In this document: positions 22,412 to 34,700 of the stretch, in pieces
Numbering within the stretch: the first letter of the stretch is position 1
How the letters are laid out: the number at the start of each line of letters is the position of its first letter
Source of the DNA: Nereocystis luetkeana
Lineage: Eukaryota; Sar; Phaeophyceae; Laminariales; Laminariaceae
DNA: 64,000 nucleotides
Reading direction: 5' to 3'
Assembly (NCBI GenBank): GCA_031213475.1
Contig: JARUPZ010000019.1
Coordinates: 1,476,940 to 1,540,939 of the forward strand
Notes under the pieces: generated by a model
The model's input: only the letters and a program-made list of their open reading frames with translations
What the model was told of the DNA's origin: nothing
Database searches by the model: none
Translations under genes and position numbers: made by a program

Positions 22412-25400
22412 TTACGGGCGGGCGGGGCCGTCACAGAGAAGTGCCTCTTGGAGCGCTCGCTCGCCGTCCACGCCGGCGCGGAGACTGGCCAATGACGACA
22501 CCTTCCAGCGCATGCTAGCGTTCGCTGCCTGGAGGTTCGAAGCTTCTTCTGGAGTCACCTCCTGCATGAGGAATCAAGCAGACCGAAATACGTTTTTTTG
22601 TTTTTTTCTCCGAACGCAACATGTTTTATGGGTATACACACGACTATAGAATACAATTGTGCATGCCTTGCAAAATGTGTATTATGAGGTACATCTCGAC
22701 AGTCAAGCGCGAAATAATGTAAGCGTTCGAGCACGTGAGACCGCTTCGTGACGAGGAAATGGCAATGTCAGCGTGGATTGAATCAAGCCTGGCGAGCAGG
22801 ACACAGGCCGACTAGACACAAAACAGCAGCGACCATAGGTAGCACCACCTCGAGACTAGTGTTGTTAGGGCCGCCACAGCCACATCAGCAGCGGCCGGCG
22901 CGGGGCCTACATGGGGAGCGCGCTTTGGATATGAAGAACAAGTGATCTACTGTACGTCAGTGTCGCCGCAGAGTAAAAATAACGATCGTCTGAGACCGTG
23001 GAAGACGTACTGTGAAGAAGTTATAATAGCGCATCCATACCGAGAGAAGGAGCAAGTCAAGGCGAGAAAAGAGAGACCACGTACGACCGTACAGCAGGGG
23101 GCATCGAGGGGTTAGCGAGCGAGTGGTCAATCGCTACGTACTACAGCACAACAAGCAGAGTCGTCTGTTGTAGTGGCTGTAGTAGCTGCGGCTTCTGATT
23201 TCCCCAACAACATAACCCCCCGCAACACGTCGCGACCAACACGGTCGACCGACCTCACGCATGCGCACGAGGTACGCGGCGACCTGCTCTTCCATCCTGA
23301 CTTCGAGTTGCGCCAGCAAGTCCGCCACCGGCGCGGGGCCCAAATCACCATCCTGCGGTTCCGACCGAACGCCGCGCCGGACACGCGGAGCAAAGAACGT
23401 GCGTCGCGGTGTGGGCAAAACGAAACGGGAGACAGAAGGAATGGGGAAAAAGTGCCAATGATACATGAGCGCTAAACACGTGCTCGCGAACCATTTCGGA
23501 GAAGGTGCCACCAGGATGTGAGCACGAAGAATAGGTACTCCGAAAAAAAAATGTGGTAACGAAACAGCCACTCGGTGAAAGAGACTCCCAACCCTAGGCA
23601 CCAATTCGACGCAAGTCAACGAGGGAAGAAAGGGCTGCATCCAGTCTTGTCGCGATAAAAGATGCAAAGCCACAAACCGTCGTGGGTAGGGGGGGTGGAG
23701 AAGAGCTTACTTCTATGTGACCCCGGTCTCTCTGAGTTATTACTTGGAAGGAGAGAGAAAAAATGGGCGAAAGTATTTGAGTGAATGGGATGGGAAAAAA
23801 AGGCACCCTTCGCCCACCCCCTCACTTCCCCGCCCCCCCCACCCACCCAACCCCGGGGGTGGGGGTGTTACGCAACACTATTTTTCGTTCTGGAACTAGG
23901 TGTGCAGTGCGTTCCAAGAATCGGAAACGAGCTGTTTCGAGCGAGAGTGGTTTTGTTATTTGCAGAAGGAGCGGCGCAAACGCTGAGTTGGGGGTTGGGG
24001 GTTGTTTTTTATCTCATTTTTGTAAGTACCCCAAATTTAGACCAATTTAGACCACTGCAGCACCCCAGGGACGAGGTGTATGATACCTGCCTTTGATGGA
24101 AAATGGCGGACGGCTACGTACACTGAAGCGAACCACAAGCTCAAGTAGAAAGAGCAGCAAAAGCTGGAACATCCGATCTCTGAAAAGGCATGAATAAGCC
24201 GAACGTTAAACGCAGCGCGTCAAAATGGGGGGCGGAATTTCGCTAATCCGTAAAATCATGTAGAAATTAATATGTACCAGTAATATATGCATGTATCACA
24301 GCCAGAGGGAGAATGCCAGAAACGTACAATTACGGAAAACTAGACGGTCGGCGCGCGTGGTGTACGGCACATCTCAGAGACAAAAGTTGTGACCAACCGC
24401 AAACGAAACTGCCTTGTTGGGGTTACTCGTGTTTGACATTTTCATGCACGCGGGACACCCGATGTTGACGGGGGTTGGATTCATCCAAGGGCGACGGGGG
24501 GTCTATCGCAAACGCACCATGCTGAGCTTCGCGAGGGCTTCGTCCAACGCGCGCCTCTCTTCCCCGACCACTCCGGAGGCACAAAGCAGGTGAAACTCCG
24601 GCAGGGCGAGGGAGAAACATGGTGCGGGAAGGATGAGGCAAGACTCGCCCTGACGGCAGCGACATAATAAGGGAGGACGGAGAGGGCACTCATATGTCAG
24701 GTGGTGGGGGTTGGCCAATAAATGAGCGGACACGAGCTTGAACGACGTGGGCGCGCAATGAGTAGCACATTGATACGTTCAGTCCGCCTAACGTACCTTC
24801 TTCCCCTACCTGCTCGCAAAAAGTACACCGAACGTCGCGAGCTAGGCCACTCCAGTGCACGCAGGGATCCCACGCGAGGACTACCCACCCGAGCGCTCTA
24901 CCCCCCCTCCCCCTCTTCGGCGCATCAACCCCACGCTCTCATGCCGGCGCATAACTTGGAAACCCTCAACGCCCCAAGCGCTCACACAGGCGAAAAAGTG
25001 GGAAACCCTAAACGCGCCCCACTGCTGTCTACTTTCAACAACTCCAATACGACTGGGAAAACCTTAGCCCTCACCCGTGATACACCCACGCCCTCGTCAG
25101 ACTCTCCCCCGGCGGAGGTTACCTCGGCTCCGGCTCCTGGCACCGAAGGTTGTGTGAGACGAGTAGCACGCCCGGACGCCACCGCCCGATCGACAAGGGC
25201 GGCGGACACCCCCCCGCTCGCCCCGCCGCTCGGACCCCCGTCGCTTTCCTTTTCTCCCTCTCCGGACCCCCTTGATCCCGCCCCTGTCGCCGGCTGCGCC
25301 CCCACCGGCCGGACCCTAGCCCCCGCCCGGTACGGTGGGGTGCTCTGGACCCCCGCCCCCCGCGGCCCCACGCCCCTGCTGTGGCGATTCGGTCTGTCTT

Positions 25401-25443
25401 CCTCCACCATGTCGACGTCTTCTTCCACGAGGACTACCGCAAA
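22412..25443 (-). CDS. Coiled-coil protein exons (C-terminal part), unrecognised
   Basis: Four minus-strand exons, all in phase 0 with GT-AG borders: 25123-25443, 24518-24595, 23254-23352, 22412-22561 (TAA at 22412-22414). Together they encode 215 residues. The first exon is acidic then Gly/Pro/Ser-rich (EEDVDMVEEDRP near its start). The others are helical: CASGVVGEERRALDEALAKL, ADLLAQLEVRMEEQVAAYLV, and a last exon with TPEEASNLQAANAS and GERALQEALL. The N-terminus is missing because the first exon has an acceptor. The exons may continue the LRRC9-like gene upstream on the same strand, if that gene's stop at 25756 is skipped by a donor inside its last exon, or may belong to a separate gene. 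No family was recognised. Confidence 0.5.
23597..23801 (+). mobile_element. SINE-like family S, copy 3 (diverged)
   Basis: Plus-strand copy with AATTCGACGCAAGTCAACGA, GGGAAGAAAGGGCTG, TATGTGACCCCGGTCTC and an A-rich end near 23795. It lies in an intron of the minus-strand coiled-coil exons. Confidence 0.65.
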
Positions 25444-25534
25444 CTGCAGGAGGACGTTTTTGGGGCCGGCGCCAGGGACCGTCGGAACGGAGGAAGCGGA
25501 GCTCCGTGTAACCTCCGCTGGTACTTCTGCTGTT

Positions 25535-25566
25535 GTCGCTGTTGCTGTTGTTGGTGGTCTGGTTGT

Positions 25567-25603
<37 letters not shown>

Positions 25604-25640
25604 GCTGCTGATGCTGTTGCTGCTGCTTCGGCTGAGGTTC
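25535..25640. repeat. CAG/CTG-rich tract
   Basis: An imperfect GCT repeat on the plus strand. It reads as poly-Gln on the minus strand, just upstream of the acceptor at 25444, so it is more likely intronic than a polyQ exon. It also creates the middle of a long antisense shadow frame. Confidence 0.7.
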
Positions 25641-25755
25641 GTGATGGTGTCGCAGCGCGTCGGTTTTTCGCGTTGAGGGGGACAAGGGTGGTGGAGTTGG
25701 CGGGAAAACGCGTGTGTTGAGAAGGAGGGTGCGGGGGGAGGGTTAGAACAGGGTG

Positions 25756-28700
25756 TCAGCCGAAGCTGGCAAGTGCGGGATCGAAGGCTAAGTCGTCTGC
25801 CTCGCTCTTTTTGGTGAGCGCCTTGTACGGGAATGGGACGACGCGGGGACCACGGGAAGAGAGGAAAAAACGTAAGGCGAGTGCGCCGCCTGCTACAATT
25901 GGGTCGCTTGTCAGGAAAGAACGCCGGGTGCAGACAACGGCTGCATTGGCGCGTTGCACCATGAGGAGGACAGAAAAACAACAGGTTTTGCGGGACATGG
26001 CCTCGAAACTGAAACGGTAGCATGCTTATACCCGAATGTGCAATCCGCAGGCACTCCATATTTGTTTCCACGTGGTTGCTTCGTTCAAGCATAGCCGTGG
26101 CCTAGAACATCGAGAGAGACGGGGAGGAAAAAACGACAAAAGGGGGACTAGTGACGTTCGCACGCACGCACGAAGGAACTTGTTCGAGGCACCGAATTGC
26201 GCCTCACGCACGCCGCCCTTGTTCCGTGAACTACTGACGGAAATACTACCAGACACCTGCCATGACATACTTGACAGCTACAGGTTGCTATGCCGACTAC
26301 AACCCATCACAGCTGTCCCCTTGCCTTCGCTCTCAACGGCACCTTCGTGTGGCGCTGACCCACGCCCTCGTTTGTTTTGCTCGCTTGCCCCCCCTTCGAC
26401 AGAAGCCACCGCTTCCGTCATCGCTCGAGCCGCTTCCTTGGGGTCGGCGAAGAGAACCACCGCCGGTCGCCCCAAGGCTGATAGTCCCACACGACACAAC
26501 GCTTCGACGTCGTTCCCACTACCGAAATGCACGTGCCAGGGGTAGCGGGGGGGCGATGGAAGGAGGGTGGGGAGGATCAGCGGGCGGGCGGACGGGTGCA
26601 CAGCTTATAACGGGCCCTAAAAACAGTACCAAATAAGAGCTTCCTGTGGATGAAAATTACGGGACGGGACGGGGGGGTACTCATCTGTCGCTTGCCAAAG
26701 TAATTTGATCATCGACCACGCATCCCTTTCGAGACGAAGCATGGGGCACTGTTTGCGGGATCTGAAAAAGTGATAACATAGGGGCGTGACGCCGTTCAGC
26801 GCCAACACATGCTCGACGCGATCTACTACGCCCACCGTGTGGTGCGAGCGACGGCGCGCGCTCAAAGTCTGGGGGGCGTGACTAGGAGTATATTGGTAGT
26901 CCATCGAACGGGCCCGACGCATGACAAGTGTCCGATTATCTCCCGGAGAGTTGGACGGTACTCTCATACCCTTGGGCGGACCGAAACCGCTCGATCGTTT
27001 CGCAACGCAGACGGGCACCTTGCTCTCAACAGGTCCGATGCACACCAGCCAAAGCATACCACCGAGCGGTTCTAAGATTACGGCACCAACATTACGACAC
27101 GCGTCGACCGAGATTGACAAAGGAAACCAAAATAAGAAGAAAGAGCTGCGGTAGCGACGGCGGCCGCGATGACGATAACGGGCCGACGGTGCACCGCACG
27201 AACTACTGTCATCCTTCCGCAAAACGCCGAAGGCCCGTCCTCTCATCACCGGGGGGGGGGGGAGGCCGTGCTCATTTGCTGCTTGCCTTGGTCGTTTGAC
27301 CATCGACCACGCGCATCCCTTTCGAGCCGCGGTAAGGGGGGGGGGGGGTGCACTCGATAGGAGAGATGTACTCGATCTCATGCATGGCCGTAGTCGTATG
27401 ACCGTAGCCGTGGTAGGGCGGGGGGGCGGGGGGTTGACTGCCAACCGCGTGACACCAGGAAGCGGCAGAATATCGTGAAATTGCGACGTGCGAAGGAGAG
27501 GGAGCGGGGACTATGACCAAGAAACTTTGCATCGTCACCTGGCCCCGAGGTAAAAGCGAACAGTCGGTCCCGCGTTCCCTGCCTTTGCCAAGAAGTCTTC
27601 GCAAAGCCTGACGTCGAACAAAACGAAGCAAATAATGTGCCTGGTGTTGATAGAGTGGCTATGGGGATTGATTTTGCGCGACGAGGCGAGACATGTATGC
27701 AGAAACGCTGAGGGGGTTGCTTTGCGTGACACAAGTTGCGAGGTATCTGAGCCTCCCGGGGGTGGGGAAGGGTCGAGTCGGAACCAACAGCAGGAAGAAA
27801 AAGAGGAGTAAAAGCCAGAAAATGCGAATAAAAAGTCTACCAAGTAGCTGGTATATATCATACTAGGTACCAGTAAGTAATAACAACTACAACGAGAAGC
27901 AGCATGTCGGCAAAAATTCACCTGCGGTTGTACAGTCGACTCGCTCGCAGAACGTTCATCGGCTCCACCTGCCTGAAGCAATCACGTAGGCGGCGCAGAA
28001 GCCAAAAGAAGAACGCCAACAAATGAACGAAACGAAAAAAAAAGCGGGCATCAGGCCACATTCTTGAAAAAATCAGCCGGATCCTGCATCCCAACGAATG
28101 ATGTGTCGTGCGCATCGGATGAGAAGTAATCGTGGGTTGGGGTCTAAGGTAGGGTAAGGCGGTAGGGGCGAGCGGTCAACGCAGGATTCCCCGCCGCTCC
28201 AGTCCTCTCTCCCCTTCCCTGAAGATCTCGATGGAGCTTTCAACAACCCCGCTCCCCCCCCTCACACCGCTTCTCTCTTCCGTGTCTGATATCACCTCTG
28301 GCCAATTACAACAAAGCATTTACATGAAGTGGTATGGACAGCCCTCGTCAGGAATCGCTGCTTGAGTATTAATAGTACCAACCAAACCAAAACCCCTACC
28401 CACTCCCACCCTACCCTCCCTCGTGTCTCCACCTCCCCCCCCCCCGCTGTCTCACCCGCTGCCCGTCTTCTGGTTGCCCCAAACCTCCGCTCGCACTCTC
28501 TGAAAATCGGGCGAGTGATCGCTCAGTTCCTGGACCGCAACCCCCTCGGACACCCGGCTCTGCAAAAGTCACGTCACGGGCAAACGGCATCAGAGCCGCA
28601 AATAAATCGTGTCACCACATATGCTTGCCAGCCAACAGTTCTCAACCGGAGGGGGGTGTACTCGATAGGAGAGATGTGCTCGATCTCATGCATGGCTGTA

Positions 28701-31700
28701 GGCGTATGACCATAGAACCTCGCATCTCCACAATGCCGCGACGGGTTAAGGGGGTAGCGACGAACAAGACGCAAATCATGCTAGCGTGCCACCTATTTTC
28801 TGGCCGCTTTGTTTCTACCAAGAGGCACCCATGACCGCTCCTGCAACTCTTTTGTTTTTCACCTGCTGTCGTGCCACGAGGCGAGCGTAGTCGCGCTCCA
28901 AGCATGTGCGTTCTTCCTGAGGGCGACGCAACGGGTGTGCATCAAGAACACCGCCATCAGCAGGGGGGGGGGGGGGGGGGCTCGATTGCCTCGTTTTTCC
29001 GGGTTGTTCCCTATTCACCCGAGTTATTTCCCGGCTGACCGCAACACCACTCCCTTCTTCATTTGCGCTTTTAGAAACGAAATCGTGTTATAGTGAGTAA
29101 TTATATGTGAAAGGAGGGGCGGGGGTAGTGGCGAACTACTGTACTTAGGAGCGTTCGTGGGTCCGTCCGTCCGTTCAGGCATTCTGGCAATGCAAGCTGC
29201 AGCAGCTTCAAGAATCTGGCTTTGCGTTGCCTGTTTCCCAGTCCGTCGTCATGGGAACACGTCTTCGGTAAGTGCATGGCCGAGACCCGATAGTTAATAG
29301 TACACATCTGGAGGTCCATACAACAGGGAAAACATTCGTGGGGCCAAATACAGGTACACACCTGGTGCTCTTTGAAAAAAATCATTCCTACATTAGCCGG
29401 GGCAACGGAGACGCCTAGAACAGAGGGATACTCGGAAGTACCCCCTACCCTGCGTCGAAAAACCATCAACACGTTCTCACAACAACAACAACAACAACAA
29501 CAACGACCAACCGAAACCAGAAAGGCACGCTTTGGTGGGGGGAAACCGACTGGCCTGACGGGGAACAACAATACAAACAATAATCTCCGCGAGCTCTCAC
29601 CAGAGCAGAAAAGAGGCGTTCCTCTTCCCCAGCCTTGGCCTCTTCCGCTTGAACCCTCTTGTCCACCTCGCGACAGTATTGCCGCTGTAGCTCAGAGAGG
29701 TTGGCCTCTAGCTCTAGAACGTTCGAGGCCTGGACCTACCGTAAGATGAGGAAGAGCCAGGGGGGGAGGAGGAGGCTAAGAATGTGACGAAGCGAGGGAG
29801 GCGAGAACGAAGCGCGCGCGGGAGGGGGGGGGAGGGGGGGGTACTCGATAGGAGAGATGTACTCGATCTCATATATGGCCGTAGTCGTATGGGAGGGGGG
29901 GGGTATACTCAACATCAAGTGCCGAACGTATTTACTCGTAGCGGAGTCGTTTCGAAAGGAAATCAGAAAGAGGACAGAGAGTGCGTATACCTGTGACAAA
30001 AAGCTGGGGCGGGGATATGAATTTCCCCTTGCCCTGGGCAAAACGCGGCTATCGCGTACACAGAGAGATGACAACGACAAAACGAACCCCTTCGCCCGCG
30101 TCTAGGGATGGGCAGGCCTCGTCGGGCAAACAGATACCGCACGGTGGCCGTTTTCGCGGGAGATTTCTTTGACAAAGAAACACCTAGAGCGCGGGTGGGC
30201 AGCCCCCCTCTCTGCGCAATGGGATCACGTTAATACGTCACCAAGCTCCTCGCGATTTGCCTCCAAAAAAAACGACCGCGGTGCCTGTTGTTCATCGTGC
30301 GCGTTCTGCACCTTCTCCTGCCTCGACCTTTCTTGCGCGATGCACGCACGGCCCTCCTGCACGAGCCCCTCGAGGCCCTTAAGCGCCTTCATCATCTCTG
30401 CCTTCACCTCCGACCCTCTTCCCGCACTCCCGTCGCGGGCCATCTTTCGACGAAACAACAAGAAAACCGAGGAATATTAGTCAACGCGGGCCCATTCATC
30501 GCGAAAAACGGTGTATAACAAACTTACGGAGGGTCGCACGAGGGGTGGTCGCACACGGAAGGGGGGATACAACAATCAGCACGGCGTAGTCGCCCGCGCT
30601 CGGCATAGCGATCGCCGATAGACGGCTGACCGCGACGCCCGCGGACAAGTGGGCAATACACTGCTGGTGACTGGGCCGAGGCGGTTTTCAACTGCTGAAA
30701 GGGGCGCACAAGTGCGGGAGGGGGGGGGGTTACCCGCGGAGGGCGGGGAACCAAATGGTATGTGTCCAGTTCTACCCTATGAACCACGGTGTCAGTGCGG
30801 GCGTTGTTTGCGTCAGTTGGCAGGTGCCTACTCTGCCAGAGAGCCAGAGATATCTTTGTTCTTGAAAGCCGCTCTTTGCTTCGCACGACGCCGTAGGGGA
30901 CGCGACAAGAGGACGTGCGAGTTTCGACACAATACGGTAGGTATGGCAGAAGGGTTGGCGGGAACAGCCTCCCCTCGGGGTTGGGGGGGGGGGGGGCGGG
31001 GGTGGAGACGATCAGCAGCAGTTCAAGATTATACCCAAGATGCGGGAGACAAATGCACACCAAGGCACGACAAACAAACCAGGTCGGCACGATTGCGCCG
31101 TGGTGCGAAGCAAAACACTGCTACAGCGGGCAGACGAGGCCGAGGGCAATGCCGTGGATACTGAGAAACCGACCGGCTCAATCGGCTGACGCGCAGGTAA
31201 AAGCACGCGTCTATGTAGAATGCAAGCGAGTCGCGCGAGGCACCCGCCCGCCGGAAAGAGGGAAGCCCACGCACGGTAGAAAATGTGTCGAATGGTAGCT
31301 CCAAGAGCGGCAGCACCGTCACTCGCAGCCCATTCTTCAAGATAACGCGGCGATGGTTACCCCTCACAAGTCCCTCCTCGCTTACCTGTAGAACAATTGA
31401 TGTCTCACCGCGCAATCATGACTCACTACCTGCCACAACAGCCAAGCACCGGAGAGATAAAACCTCGATTTTCGTGCGCCACTCTCCCACCGTTTCTGCC
31501 CTTCAAGCGGCAAAGCAAGGTTCGATTGCTTCGGCCCAACTGCATCACCTCCGCTTGCCGAATCTCCCCGACCCTCCTGCGCTCGATCTCCTCCAGTCTC
31601 TCCTGATACGCCAGCGCCTGTTGCGGTCGGCAAGGGGGTGGAATAAGAGCGAAGGCGGTCAACGTGTATTCACCGACGTATTCGCGCCTAACAGATGCGT

Positions 31701-34700
31701 ACAGTAGCGTAAGATGGCATCGAGGGGGGGAAGGAAAAAAAATGTGTATGTGTTCATAAACGAAATTTGTTTGGAAGAAATGGCAAGTGTGGCAGTTGCT
31801 TCTCACGTGCTGTTCAACCCTGTATTGCTGTCGGCGGGTAATGCTATCAAGTGGTGACGCGGCGCGGCAAGAGTCAAAACGTGTCAAGTGGGAGGATCAC
31901 CGTGTGTGTGCTGAGAACCTGAGCAACTACCAACAGGAAAACGTTGACGGACAAAGACAAGGATATTACCAACATACACAGCATCCACCATCATCAATAG
32001 CAGCGGCGGCAGCAACAGTAGCAGCAACACCAACACCACCACCAACAATACCAACAGCAACAACAGCGACAACAACCACAGCAATCGCAACTGTGAGATA
32101 CCTACCTCTTCCTCGTACTTCTGCTCCGCGTCGGCCCTGTCGGCCTCCATGACTTCCATTCCGTCAAGTCGCCGCACCTGGGCAGAAAACCCACAGAAGG
32201 CGTAGCGTACGACACGTTTCAATCGTGCGCACGAAATAGACGGTGCCATTATCCGACTAGTCCAGCAAAGCGGGTGCGAGTAAAAAGACGCTGATCCACC
32301 CCGTGGAATGCGATAACGAGAGTCAAATTTTCGTCACACACCGCCTACCCGCGCTGACAACGCCTTCGTCAAGTGCCACACAAACCAGTGCCGTCCACGC
32401 ATCTTCGTCAAGTGCCACATAAACCAGTGCCGTCTACGCATCTTCGTCACGTGCCACATAAACCAGTGCCGTCTACGCATACGCACGCGGCGCGCCATGT
32501 AGTCTTTCCGCGTCTCAGCCATTCCATCTCGATCATGTTCCGTCTCTCGCTCTAACCCCTGCGAGCTATAAGGCGTCGATCCCAATCAGCCCGCCACTCT
32601 CAAGAACCGCTCCGTCCACCTGTACCGACAAAAAATAGACGCACCCCCCGGTCGCGGGTCTATCTGGGCCCGCAAGCGCCAGCGAGCCGCAACAGCCATT
32701 GGTCACAGCTGGCTCCGACAGGGCCTCACAACTCGATACGCAAGCGCTCATCTGCCTTCGGGTCCCACCCGCCAAAACCGTTGTAGGTGTCTCCAATACG
32801 AGTAGGAATATTGGTGCTCCGTCTCGAAAGCGATCGTGGTCAATTGTCAAACGACCAAGGCGAGCAACAAGTGAGTACCGTCCCCCCCCCGCCCTCCGCC
32901 GCCCCCACCCTCCCTCCCCTCCCCCACCTGGCGCAAAGAGCACATGACGAAGCTGCGATAACCCTCGGCTGTGACTACGGGGCAAGCGCCGAAGTGGACG
33001 TCGTCGAGGGCCAGGTCGACGAGAGACGGCAGGCCGCGCAGACCGGAGAGGTGCCGCACGCCACCGATGGGATTTCCCGCTAGACCAAGGTTCTGTCGGA
33101 AAGGTCACGCAGAAGGGGCGCCGCATACAGCGTGCGATGTAACGCGGAACGGGGTAGGGGTAAGCGCGTGAGGGGGAGGGGGGGGGGGGGGGCAAGGGCG
33201 AGGGCGAGGCAGTAGCAGGTGGCTGGTGGAGCGTGCGTGCACTTGTCCGTTTTGCGGACTGTAAGAGCGTAGCGATCTCGGAAGGACGGACGGGACATCG
33301 GGGTCAGGGGTGGAATGCAATCATGCCATATGACCATAGGCCCTCGCATCCCTACAATGCCGGGACAATGCCGGGACGGAGCAGGTCGGGTTTTCGCTGA
33401 CGGGACGGAGCACGTCGGGTTTTCGCTGACCAGGCAGGCATTGCTTGCTTGCTCCAAGCGTCATCGGAGTGCAGGGGGGGGGGGGGGAGGGGTGCGGGGT
33501 GACCTGTAGCGTGCTGGCTTTGTATTTTCGGGTGCGTTCAAGCTGATGCGGTACCTTTCGTATCGTCGGTGGATGGAAGGTGGTTAACGCGGAAAAGCGG
33601 AAAACACGTTAGGGCCCGAATCCTCTTCGGCTAGCATCGGTTCATACCGGTAGCTGAGGACCAGACGGGCTGTCTGATGATCGCGAAGACCTCGCTATTG
33701 AGTACCAGGTGATTCTCCCGGCCTGGCCGGCGGGGGGGGGGGTTACTCCGCGATTTACTACGATGCCATGGAGTTGTTTAGAGGACGAAAGGGGCCCTGG
33801 TGTTGTTCCAAGGCGTACATATGCTGCGAGCGGTGGCGAAGAGTGACAGGGCACGGGGTCTCAGCAGTGCCATCCTTCACCTCGATTATCGCGCGATTCC
33901 GTGCTCCTACTGCATCGATCTGATGATACAAGTATGTACGGACCAGCCAACCGGGACAACCGAAGCACAGCACAACACAGCACAACATAACACAGCTCCG
34001 CTCGACCCTGCTCGCCCCGCTCCGCTCTCAAACGCACAGCACGACGTACAGTACTATGGCTCGCGAAGAATGGCTGCGCGTGGTCAATGGAGCGGCGGAC
34101 GGTGGCGAAGTACCTGCAGGTGGACCAGCGACTGCACGCCAGCGATCGTGGTGATGCTGTTGTCGTGCAGCCACAGCTCGCGCAGCGCGCCACAGTGATG
34201 CAGCCCCTCCATCCTTGCGATGTGGTTCGAAAACAGCCACAGCCGGCGGAGAGACGGACATCTGGCGGAAACAGAAGCGATAAAAGCAATGTGGCGGTTT
34301 TGAGCCGGGTAAACACGAGGGGGTGTCTTCATGTCATGCATGGCCATAGTCGTATGACGATAGACCCTCGCGTCCCTATATCCCTACAATGCCGGTACGG
34401 GGTGCCTGTGTGCTCATATCATACACGGCCATAGTTGTATGATCAGACCCTCGCACCCTTACGATACCGGGACGGAGCACGTCGGGCCAGCACCAGGGGG
34501 AGGCAAAGGAGGCATGAGTCTCGCTTCGTTCACCTAGGCCTAAGGCGTTCTAAGAGCTGACTTGACCACATACGAAGAGGCGAGGGGGGGGGGAGTGCAA
34601 CCAAAGCACGAACAAAACACGCTATGACAAAGGCGAGGACTACAAGAGTAAGCGCGGCGAATTACGAGAACGATCGGCCGGGGGCGAGCGGGCGGGGGGG

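Noticed and set aside
24722..25720. 332-codon plus-strand frame
   Set aside because: Pro/Thr/Ala-rich antisense shadow of a minus-strand G+C-rich exon plus the CAG tract. No domain, and the minus strand has matching splice signals.
31285..31404. Possible extra LRRC9-like exon (VSEEGLVRGNHRRVILKNG)
   Set aside because: It has a fair acceptor and keeps phase 0, but the donor is weak and its LPLLEL segment would fall out of order relative to the family. Left out of the model.
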